NCBI GenBank assembly: GCA_037134895.1
Contig: JBAXLI010000028.1
Location: 1 to 49,737 of the forward strand
Direction of reading: 5' to 3'
From: CAIRDP01 sp037134895
GTDB lineage: Bacteria > Bacteroidota > Bacteroidia > Bacteroidales > FEN-979
DNA: 49,737 bases
How positions within the stretch are numbered: the first letter of the stretch is position 1; each line of letters opens with the position of its first letter. A program made the position numbers and the translations under genes. Below are positions 42,989 to 49,737 of the stretch, piece after piece. The notes beneath the pieces were generated by a model. The model did not search any database. It was not told where the DNA came from and saw only the letters and a list, made by a program, of their open reading frames with translations.

Positions 42989-44953
42989 ATGAAAAAGATA
43001 TTTCCTGTTCTGTTTTCAGCCCTGCTCATCCAGGTTTTTACAACTGTTAATGCCCAATACCCTGCAGCATTAATTGCACCAAAGGGGGTTTTCGTTCTGA
43101 TCGATTCGGCCTGGCATAAAAATTCAGTGATTGAGATCAGCCGCAGTGACAATTCCGGCAGCTTTACAGATCTTGTCAAAATCACGGTTCCTCTCGTCGA
43201 ATCCGAATTTAAAAAAGGAATACGAAACGCCGAAAAGGATTTTACCGCCTTACCCGAATCGGATGAAAAGTCGGTTTCGGCCTGGTGGATGGGGTTAAAT
43301 GCCAGTCCTGCTATGCCTGTCTTTATGATGAATCCTGCAGGCCTCATCGCTGCAGGGATCGCATATTATGACAAATCAGCCATTGCCGGCGCCACATATA
43401 ATTACCGAATCCTGATCACTGATGCAACAGGTAAAGCTATACAGGAGAAGCTAACAGGAAATACTTTACATACTTCCGTTCAATCCCTTCCTGTTCCTCG
43501 CTTTATCCGGGCCACTGAAGACGAAAAGATCATACGTGTCTGCTGGGGCTATGTTCCAAAGAAAATGCCTGCATTTGTCAAAGTATACCGGCTCATGGAG
43601 GGTGAAAAAGACTACGGGGAAATGAAGTTCAGCGGGGGATTCAATGTTAAGGGCGATAGTGTTTTCATCACTCACAGTGACACCCTGGTTAAAGCTATGT
43701 CGGCGTACAAATATATTATCCGTGCTTTCGACTGGCTGGGCAATGCCTATCCGGTTTCAGATACCGCAATCGCCCGTGCTTACTCGGTTTATTCGGCACC
43801 GGTCATCCGCATGTTCTATACTAAAGCGGTACCCGAAAAACATGCCATCAGGCTTTCATGGCCCCAACCCGAAGGACAGAGCCTGAGGGGAATTTTGCTG
43901 TTCCGTTCGTCGGGCATTGACGGCAGTTATATACATCTGGCAACCCTGCCGGCAACCGACACTTCATATACCGATATTGTGCCCCTGGCCAATGAGAATT
44001 ACTGGTATTTCGCCGTTGTCGCAAACCGTTTCGGCTATGGGATGCCGAGTGCAAGGGTGTTCGACCTGGTAAGCACTTCCACCATTCCATTACCGCCATC
44101 TGCTCCCAAAATTTCGGCGTCAAAAAAAGGGGCTGAAATCAGCTGGTCAGGCAAGGGCGGCGTTATCATAGGATATTATGTTTACAGGGGAGAAGGATAC
44201 AGGGGGCAGTTAAAACAGCTGAGTGATATCGTCAAACCTTCTGCAAGCCCGCTTTACCTCGATTCTACGGCATTGCCCGGATCAGCGTACCGCTATGCAG
44301 TTGCCGCCCTGGGAGAGGGAAACGGTATCAGTAAGCTTTCCGATTCAGTATCCGTCATGTTACCGGCAAACGGAAATATAACTGTGCCATTCAACCTAAG
44401 TTACCGCATTGAGGGTTCAGGGATTATGCTTTTCTGGGAAAATCTTCTCAATGATGACGGAATGGTTCGTGGGTATATGGTATATCGCAAAGCCGGCGGG
44501 AAGACTGATTTCAGCAGGCTTACCCAGTCCGCCTTGTCATCCCTTACAAATTCATTTACAGATTCAACTATCATGGGGGGTCAAACAGTTGAATACGCCA
44601 TCGCATCGGTCGATCCAAAAGGTATTGAAAGCCGGAGAAGCATCCCCCTGTTAATTGAGATACCTGAACCTGCAAGGATACAGGTAGGCGACCTCTCCCT
44701 GATTAACGACGGCGGAAATGTCATTGTGAAATGGTCTGAAATAATTGAGCCCGCGGTGACCGCTTTCAAAGTATTCAGGTTTACCGAAACAAGCGAACCC
44801 GTTCTGATAGGTACAGCGAAACCCGGAGAAAATTGCATCACCGACCGCTCACCGGCGAGAGGCAATGTTCTTAATAACTATTTTGTAAAAGCAGTTTACG
44901 GTGAAAGTATCGAGACCGAACCTGCAGAAATATCGGCAATCAGGGTTCCTTAG
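42989..44953 (+). CDS. Exported fibronectin type III-like repeat protein of the TANFOR cluster
   Basis: 654 aa, signal peptide ending TVNAQ. At least four FN3-like units are visible by the patterns IRVCWGY...VYRL, IRLSWPQPEGQSLRGILLFRS, EISWSGKGGVIIGYYVYRGEG and GIMLFWENLLNDDGMVRGYMVYRK, each followed by a Y-x-Y/F-A-V-x-A strand (YRYAVAALGEG). It starts 24 nt after the giant gene with a strong AAAGGAG site 8 nt before ATG. It ends with IRVP and has no sorting domain, so it may stay periplasmic or bind the barrel. The last 4 nt overlap the convergent flavoprotein gene. Confidence 0.85.
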   Translation: MKKIFPVLFSALLIQVFTTVNAQYPAALIAPKGVFVLIDSAWHKNSVIEISRSDNSGSFTDLVKITVPLVESEFKKGIRNAEKDFTALPESDEKSVSAWWMGLNASPAMPVFMMNPAGLIAAGIAYYDKSAIAGATYNYRILITDATGKAIQEKLTGNTLHTSVQSLPVPRFIRATEDEKIIRVCWGYVPKKMPAFVKVYRLMEGEKDYGEMKFSGGFNVKGDSVFITHSDTLVKAMSAYKYIIRAFDWLGNAYPVSDTAIARAYSVYSAPVIRMFYTKAVPEKHAIRLSWPQPEGQSLRGILLFRSSGIDGSYIHLATLPATDTSYTDIVPLANENYWYFAVVANRFGYGMPSARVFDLVSTSTIPLPPSAPKISASKKGAEISWSGKGGVIIGYYVYRGEGYRGQLKQLSDIVKPSASPLYLDSTALPGSAYRYAVAALGEGNGISKLSDSVSVMLPANGNITVPFNLSYRIEGSGIMLFWENLLNDDGMVRGYMVYRKAGGKTDFSRLTQSALSSLTNSFTDSTIMGGQTVEYAIASVDPKGIESRRSIPLLIEIPEPARIQVGDLSLINDGGNVIVKWSEIIEPAVTAFKVFRFTETSEPVLIGTAKPGENCITDRSPARGNVLNNYFVKAVYGESIETEPAEISAIRVP

Positions 44954-45783
44954 AACTCGTCGGGAAGGGCTTTCAGCTGCTCGTATGTAAACACCGGACC
45001 GTCTTTGCAGATATACGTGCTGCCGATGTTACAGCGGCCGCATTTGCCAAGTCCGCACTGCATCTTCATCTCCAGGGTGGTGATCACGTCTTTCGGTGCG
45101 AATCCGAGGCGGTCGAGCGACTGCAGGGTGTATTTGATCATGATCGGCGGTCCGCAGGTAATAACCTTGGTATTGACGATCTCAGGTTTCACAACTTCTT
45201 CGAGGATCTTTGGAACAACACCCACATTTTCTTTCCAGGTTTCCTCAGGTTTGTCGATCGTCAGAACCACCTTAAGGTTTGGGTTTTTCTTCCACTCTTC
45301 GATTTCTTCTTTATAACAAAGGTCTGCGGATGTGCGGGCCCCGTATAATATCGTAAAGTCTTTGTAATCGGCACGGTTGTCGATGCAGTATTGTATCAGT
45401 GAACGCAGGGGTGCAAGACCGATGCCGCCACCCACGAAAAGCAGGTTCCTGCCTTTTATATCATCCAGGGGGAACCAGTTCCCGTAAGGACCGCGTATCC
45501 CGACATCATCGCCTTCTTCCAGATCAGAATGTATGTCGGCTGTAACAATACCTGCCCTCTTGATGGAACAATCGAAATATCCCTTCCGGGTGACGGAAGA
45601 AGAAATACAGAACGTGCATTCACCGGAACCGAGAAGGGAGAACTCAACGAACTGCCCGGGCTGCCAGTTGAATTTCTCCATCAGGCTTTCATCCTTGAAC
45701 TTCATCCTGTAGGTGCGCACATCGGGAGTTTCCTGTATGATCCGGTCAACTTTAGCAAGAGAGGGGACTAATAATGCTTCCAT
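44950..45783 (-). CDS. flxA: FAD/NAD(P)-binding electron-transfer subunit (FlxA-like)
   Basis: 277 aa. Ferredoxin-NADP reductase-like: FAD domain with FNWQPGQFVEFSLLG and the later FCISSSVT; NAD domain with LLFVGGGIGLAPLRSLIQY; and a C-terminal [2Fe-2S] motif MQCGLGKCGRCNIGSTYICKDGP as in PyrK/hydrogenase gamma subunits. In Flx-Hdr complexes this is the subunit that takes electrons from NAD(P)H. It is last in the operon, separated from flxB by a repeat-filled 101-nt gap. The naming by analogy to Desulfovibrio FlxA is an inference from gene order. Confidence 0.9.
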   Translation of the reverse strand: MEALLVPSLAKVDRIIQETPDVRTYRMKFKDESLMEKFNWQPGQFVEFSLLGSGECTFCISSSVTRKGYFDCSIKRAGIVTADIHSDLEEGDDVGIRGPYGNWFPLDDIKGRNLLFVGGGIGLAPLRSLIQYCIDNRADYKDFTILYGARTSADLCYKEEIEEWKKNPNLKVVLTIDKPEETWKENVGVVPKILEEVVKPEIVNTKVITCGPPIMIKYTLQSLDRLGFAPKDVITTLEMKMQCGLGKCGRCNIGSTYICKDGPVFTYEQLKALPDEF

Positions 45784-45798
45784 AACTATTTATTAAAA

Positions 45799-45866
45799 GC
45801 GAAATGGCGAAATGGCGAAATGGCGAAATTGAATTTCGCTTTTCGCTTTTCGCTTTTCGCTATTTC
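45799..45866. repeat. Inverted word element in the flxB-flxA spacer
   Basis: Four GCGAAATG/GCGAAATT words (8-nt period) run into TTTCGCT words (7-nt period) in the opposite orientation. The junction GCGAAATTGAATTTCGC is a near-palindrome, so the arms meet with almost no core. It belongs to the same family as the CGCCATTT words at 449-484 in nuo. No gene lies in this gap. Confidence 0.85.
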
Positions 45867-45884
45867 TTTTCATAACGATAATTA

Positions 45885-46952
45885 CTATTCAACCAAGGCT
45901 TTTGCCACATGATTTACCACCTCGAAGATGGAAATGTTCACCGGGCAGGAGATCGCGCAATGTCCGCAGCCTACGCAGAGATTTACGCCAAAGCGTTCCT
46001 TATAATAAACGAACTTATGCATCGACCTCTGCCTCCAGCGGCGATACTTGGCCGGACGGGGATTGTGTCCGCCTGCTTCAAGCGTAAAATACACATTGTT
46101 GCAGGAATCATAGCTTTTATACCTCACCCCGGTATCCTTGATCTTTTCATCGGAGATTTTAAAGCAATGGCAGGTCGGACAAATAAACGCGCAGGTATTA
46201 CAGCTCACACAATTTCGCGAAGCCTCTTCAAAAGCAGGTGAATCGAAGCGTTTAGACATCTTTTCATTGACGTCTTTGTAATCCATTTTCAGGCGAAACG
46301 AAGAAGTAAAAGTCTCGTATTGCTTTTTCATATCCTCCTGGTCGTTGGCTGTTGGTTGTTGGTTATTGGCTGTTGGAACAAGGGTTTCACGATTTTCGTT
46401 GAGAAAGGATTCTCCCGTCCCGGTTCGGGCCTGCAGATAGATTTTACCTCCGCTACCATTAATAACAGCCACATCCAGCGCATCGAGGTTCTCCACATCG
46501 TAATCCAGGGAGGTACAGAAACAATGAGTATCTGCCTTGTCGCAACGGGTCGAAAAGATCACGGTATTTTCTCTGCGCTTCAGGAAGTCGCTGTCGATAT
46601 AATCCCATTTATTGACTGCACCGAGCACCTGCAGTCCTCTTGCATCACAATGTTTCACGCCAAGAATTACTCTCTTGGCTGAAAGGGGATCCTGGTCGGT
46701 GTCATATACCGTGGTACCTGAACTGTTGGCCTCGTATTTCATGATCTTTGAAGCCCTGGGGAAAAAGAGTGGCTTCACGCTCATGGTCAGGGCGATGGGC
46801 GAATCAGGGTCACATTCTTTCAGGGCTGAGACTTTTTTATAATCATATTTCCCGAATTTCTCTACGGGAGCATAGGTCTCATGCTTGCTGATGATGGCTT
46901 CGTAAAACTTCTGCAAGCCAGTTTTATCGGTAACAAAGGTTGAAAAACTCAT
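45885..46952 (-). CDS. flxB: 4Fe-4S electron-transfer subunit (FlxB-like, hydrogenase/sulfite-reductase A type)
   Basis: 355 aa. The N-terminal part (residues ~1-230) has AKRVILGVKHCDARGLQVL and DKADTHCFCTSLDYD; the C-terminal part has two [4Fe-4S] motifs, CVSCNTCAFICP...C and CVGCGHCAISCP. The architecture is that of anaerobic sulfite reductase A and [NiFe]-hydrogenase B subunits, the partner of the FlxA-like flavoprotein. Residues ~192-203 (VPTANNQQPTAND) come from a 7-nt word repeat inserted in frame in the linker before the second half. It starts 15 nt after flxC. Confidence 0.88.
   Translation of the reverse strand: MSFSTFVTDKTGLQKFYEAIISKHETYAPVEKFGKYDYKKVSALKECDPDSPIALTMSVKPLFFPRASKIMKYEANSSGTTVYDTDQDPLSAKRVILGVKHCDARGLQVLGAVNKWDYIDSDFLKRRENTVIFSTRCDKADTHCFCTSLDYDVENLDALDVAVINGSGGKIYLQARTGTGESFLNENRETLVPTANNQQPTANDQEDMKKQYETFTSSFRLKMDYKDVNEKMSKRFDSPAFEEASRNCVSCNTCAFICPTCHCFKISDEKIKDTGVRYKSYDSCNNVYFTLEAGGHNPRPAKYRRWRQRSMHKFVYYKERFGVNLCVGCGHCAISCPVNISIFEVVNHVAKALVE
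46343..46377 (-). repeat. CCAACAG word element inside flxB
   Basis: Five 7-nt words of the CCAACAG/CCAATAA/CCAACAA type on the coding strand, encoding P-T-A-N-N-Q-Q-P-T-A-N. The frame is kept. Only one orientation is present, so it lacks an inverted partner. Confidence 0.85.
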
Positions 46953-46967
46953 AATCTGTCGTTCGGA

Positions 46968-47819
46968 TTATAGTATAAAATCATCGGGATCCTTAAGGCT
47001 GTATTTATAGAAAGCTCCGCGGTCGCCTTCTTCCACTCCTGCAAGGTGGTTCTGGAAATTCTCGTAGATCACCTTTTCATTCTGCTTGTGTAAAAGATGG
47101 AGTGGCAAATGGCTTGGGCATGCTTTCTCGCAGTTGCGGCAGTCAACGCAGCGTCCGGCCAGGTGCAGCGACCAGGTCATCAGGGCGTGGAACGCGCTTG
47201 AACCGGTGTTTGAACCGTTATAAATGGTGGCTGTTTCCTGGTCGATACAGCATTTGGCGCAATAGCAAAGCGGACAGGAATGCCTGCAGGCGTTGCAGCG
47301 TATGCAGTTTTCGAAGATCTCTTCAAAATGCTCCCGGCGTTCAACAAGGCCTTTTAATGCCAAAGCCTGTATATCGGCATTCACGATGTATTCTTTTTTC
47401 CCCTTCGGGGTGCCCAGGATCTCGTCATACACAACTGCATCGGGAACTATGCATTCCAAGCAATTCTGCATCTTTTGTCCCTTGTCGTCAACCACTCCGT
47501 CACATGCCACGCCTACAATATAAAGCTTGTCGCGTTTCACCTGGCTTTCGGTGAGCAGGAGGTTCAGTGAACGGCTGTCGCATCCTTTGACCACAAGCCC
47601 TACCCTTTTGTTGCGTGTAAAGTCCGGTTTAAGGTAATTCGAGAGGTTGAACACCGATTTATCAGTAAAAACAAGGGATGACACTTCCTTTGGGTCGGTG
47701 ATCACAGCAGGAACCTGGTTGTCGTCAAAACCATTCATGCGGTAGCCGACAAAAACGTCGATCTTATCATCGGCGAAAAGTTTTGCTGCAATGTCCTGGA
47801 TTTGTTTTGAATAGTCCAT
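46968..47819 (-). CDS. flxC: 4Fe-4S electron-transfer subunit (FlxC-like)
   Basis: 283 aa. The N-terminal half has VGLVVKGCDSRSLNLLLTESQ and YIVGVACDGVVDDKG, typical of the F420-hydrogenase-beta-like domain; the middle and C-terminal half have CIRCNACRHSCPLCYC and CVDCRNCEKACP, two [4Fe-4S] sites with extra cysteines (ECI, CC). It is placed between the MvhD-like and FlxB-like genes, with start overlapping the upstream stop by one base (TAATG). It is part of the electron path from NAD(P)H to HdrA; its exact redox partner is not known. Confidence 0.88.
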   Translation of the reverse strand: MDYSKQIQDIAAKLFADDKIDVFVGYRMNGFDDNQVPAVITDPKEVSSLVFTDKSVFNLSNYLKPDFTRNKRVGLVVKGCDSRSLNLLLTESQVKRDKLYIVGVACDGVVDDKGQKMQNCLECIVPDAVVYDEILGTPKGKKEYIVNADIQALALKGLVERREHFEEIFENCIRCNACRHSCPLCYCAKCCIDQETATIYNGSNTGSSAFHALMTWSLHLAGRCVDCRNCEKACPSHLPLHLLHKQNEKVIYENFQNHLAGVEEGDRGAFYKYSLKDPDDFIL

Positions 47820-48301
47820 TATTTGCTGAAGTTTTCTTTTTTGTACAAATGAAGCGGGCCGAGTTTTACTACATCCTCGGTCACTTTTTTAACGACCTGG
47901 GCGAATTTGGCGCCTTCTGCAGCCGAAACCCAGCTGAACTGCACCCTGTGCTCATGAAAACCTACCATCTTCAGGAGTTCCTTGGTTACAAGGAAACGCC
48001 TGCGGGCGTAATAATTCCCGCTAATGTAGTGGCAATCGCCCGGATGACAGCCAGAGATCAGCACCCCATCCGCAGTCGTTTGTAAAGCTTTAATAATAAA
48101 CCAGGGATCGACCCGTGATGAACATGGAACGCGGATAATGCGGATATTAGGCGGATACTGCATGCGGGAAGTCCCTGTAAGGTCAGATCCCGCATAGGAA
48201 CACCAGTTGCAGAGAATGCCAACGATCACCGGCTTCCAGTCAGCCGGGGCGACCAGTTCGGGCTTTTCAATGCTTACGATCTTGTCTTTTACTTCTTCCA
48301 T
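47819..48301 (-). CDS. flxD: MvhD/FlpD-like [2Fe-2S] linker subunit (FlxD)
   Basis: 160 aa. Cysteine pattern of the methyl-viologen-reducing hydrogenase delta family: ILCNWCSYAGSD, RVPCSSRVDP and ISGCHPGDCHY, which bind a [2Fe-2S] cluster and connect the NAD(P)H-oxidising module to HdrA. Both junctions with neighbours overlap by one base, so HdrA, FlxD and FlxC are translated together. In Desulfovibrio-type operons this gene likewise joins flx to hdr. Confidence 0.93.
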   Translation of the reverse strand: MEEVKDKIVSIEKPELVAPADWKPVIVGILCNWCSYAGSDLTGTSRMQYPPNIRIIRVPCSSRVDPWFIIKALQTTADGVLISGCHPGDCHYISGNYYARRRFLVTKELLKMVGFHEHRVQFSWVSAAEGAKFAQVVKKVTEDVVKLGPLHLYKKENFSK

Positions 48302-49737
48302 CAGATTGCAACTATCTCGTTAATGATTTGAGGATCTGTAAAACCAGCCAGGTTGATCGCCATGGAACGGCAGATGGCCACGCAGGAGCCGCAGCCCTGG
48401 CAAACACCTTCGTTGATCTTGGCCACGGTACGCATTTCTTTTGCACCATGTCCGAGGGGTATTTCTTCGGTAACAATGGCCTGGTAGGGACAAACCTTCA
48501 CGCAGTTCTGGCAGCCGCTGCAGAATTCCTTGTTGACTGTAGAGACCATTGGGTCCTTCTTCATGGTATCGCCTGCAAACAAGCCGCAGACCTTGGCTGC
48601 GCAGGCCGAAGCCTGGGCCACTGTCTCGGGAATGTCTTTTGGAGCCTGTGTGCAACCTGCCAGGAAAATACCTGCCTTTGCTGTTTCAACAGGCCTTAGT
48701 TTGGGATGGGCTTCTGAAAGGTATCCGTATTTGTCGTACGAAATACCAAGCAGCCTGGCCAGGGCAGGGTTCTCTTTATACGGAATAACAGCGGTGGCCA
48801 GCACGACGAGATCGGCTTCAACCTCGACTTCCTGTCCAAGCTGTCCGTCTTCCCCCCTGACCATCAGCTTATCGCCTTTCTGGTAAATCTTCGAAACTCT
48901 TCCGCGAAGGTAAACCGCCCCGGTCTCAACCTGGGCACGGTTCACGAACTCTTCATATCCTTTACCTGCGGCGCGGATATCCATGTAGAAAATATACGCT
49001 CTTGAATCATGGACTTTATGATGCAGGAGGATGGCGTGCTTGGCGGTATACATGCAGCAAATCTTCGAGCAGAACTCAATGCCCTTGGCCTTGTCGCGCG
49101 AACCTACGCATTTGATGAACACCACGGTTTTAGGGATCTTCCCGTCGGAAGGCCTCACCGGAACTCCCCCTGTGGGGCCGTTGGCTGAGACCATTCTCTC
49201 GAATTCCAGCGAATTGATGATGTCCTTATAACGTCCTACACCATATTCTTCATAGGGTGTTGCATCCCAAAGGTCATAGCCGGTTGCAACAACAACGGCG
49301 CCTATTTCCCTTTCGATCACCTCATCCGTCATCTTAAAATCAATGGCGCCCTTTTCACAGAATTTGGCACAGATCCCGCATTTGCCTTTCAGCAGCATGG
49401 TGCAGTGCTCGGCATCAATGACAGGTTTGTTGGGTACAGCCTGGGGGAAAGGAGTATAAATGGCCTTGCGGGTATCGATGCCCATGTTATACTCATTGGG
49501 AACCTTCACCGGGCACTTTTGCCAGCATGCACCGCATCCGGTACATGTCTTGAAGTTCACGAATGAGGCTTTCTTCCGGATTTTTGCTTTATAATTCCCT
49601 ACGTAACCGTCGAGTTCAATAACTTCAGAATATGGGATGAGCTCAATATACGGATGTGAGGCTACGTCTACCATCTTTGGAGTAAGGATACACTGTGAAC
49701 AGTCCAGTGTTGGGAAGGTTTCGTCAAGCTGTGCCAT
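48301..49737 (-). CDS. hdrA: Heterodisulfide reductase subunit A, C-terminal 478 residues (runs off right edge)
   Basis: The frame is open to the window edge. Visible: FPTLDCSQCILTPKM, CTGCGACWQKCPVKVP, HCTMLLKGKCGICAKFCEKGAID, the flavoprotein segment AVVVATGYDLWDA, TAKAGIFLAGCTQAPKDIPETVAQA (FAD/second nucleotide part), and two ferredoxin motifs near the C-terminus, CSGCQNCVKVCP and CQGCGSCVAICR. HdrA bifurcates electrons at its FAD. The N-terminal part with the first FAD-binding region must lie beyond 49737, and HdrB/HdrC may lie there too. Its stop overlaps the flxD start. Confidence 0.93.
   Translation of the reverse strand: MAQLDETFPTLDCSQCILTPKMVDVASHPYIELIPYSEVIELDGYVGNYKAKIRKKASFVNFKTCTGCGACWQKCPVKVPNEYNMGIDTRKAIYTPFPQAVPNKPVIDAEHCTMLLKGKCGICAKFCEKGAIDFKMTDEVIEREIGAVVVATGYDLWDATPYEEYGVGRYKDIINSLEFERMVSANGPTGGVPVRPSDGKIPKTVVFIKCVGSRDKAKGIEFCSKICCMYTAKHAILLHHKVHDSRAYIFYMDIRAAGKGYEEFVNRAQVETGAVYLRGRVSKIYQKGDKLMVRGEDGQLGQEVEVEADLVVLATAVIPYKENPALARLLGISYDKYGYLSEAHPKLRPVETAKAGIFLAGCTQAPKDIPETVAQASACAAKVCGLFAGDTMKKDPMVSTVNKEFCSGCQNCVKVCPYQAIVTEEIPLGHGAKEMRTVAKINEGVCQGCGSCVAICRSMAINLAGFTDPQIINEIVAI

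Overview
The window comes from a member of the Bacteroidota, probably an anaerobic or facultatively anaerobic Bacteroidales-like organism. The signs are: -7 boxes of the Bacteroidota type (TAnnTTTG) ahead of many genes, a type IX secretion C-terminal signal on one secreted protein, a propeller-type sensor kinase, a TANFOR-like giant surface protein, a short NuoG, and mostly weak Shine-Dalgarno sequences. No rRNA, tRNA, CRISPR array, transposase or phage gene was seen.

Layout. (1) 1-9427, minus strand: a complex I operon in the order nuoA-B-C-D-E-F-G-H-I-J-[four-helix-bundle gene]-K-L. nuoL runs off the left edge, and a clear promoter lies ahead of nuoA. (2) 9464-16620: a DUF2752/TM2 membrane pair, a CstA-type carbon-starvation transporter, a lipoprotein, a ROK kinase with a class I mannose-6-phosphate isomerase-like protein, and a divergent aldo/keto reductase. 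(3) 16660-20442: a hypothetical gene, a ParE-type toxin-antitoxin pair, threonine aldolase, an AAA/DUF4143 ATPase and a small exported repeat protein. (4) 20657-28870: aquaporin, a papain-like C1 peptidase, an MFS pump, a TfoX-like protein, a dicarboxylate/amino-acid symporter, a YCII-like protein, a lipid A-type acyltransferase, a long-chain acyl-CoA synthetase and a small coiled-coil membrane protein. (5) 28958-44953: an exported unknown protein, a sensor kinase and its NarL-type regulator, a T9SS cargo protein, and a three-gene surface cluster of beta-barrel, 1939-residue TANFOR-like protein and FN3-type protein. (6) 44950-49737, minus strand: an HdrA-FlxDCBA operon for flavin-based electron bifurcation. 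HdrA runs off the right edge.

How the parts fit: complex I (NADH to quinone), Flx-Hdr (NADH, ferredoxin and thiol/disulfide couples) and the fatty-acid, peptide and organic-acid uptake genes suit a heterotroph that balances redox without much respiration. The kinase/regulator pair sits directly ahead of the secreted protein and TANFOR cluster and is a natural candidate to control it.

The most unusual signal is a set of short tandem 'word' elements with a 7-8 nt period, in at least five sequence families (words CATTCGA, CGCCATTT, TCGTAAA, CCAACAG, GCATCCT). They fill every sizeable gap of the nuo operon and one gap of the flx operon. Several form inverted pairs around a core. One pair encloses a four-helix-bundle gene inserted between nuoJ and nuoK. 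Some lie in frame inside coding genes (nuoL, ROK kinase, flxB, and probably the isomerase). Words whose period is prime to 3 and which lack stop codons translate into the same short peptide in every frame, which may explain why they are tolerated inside proteins.
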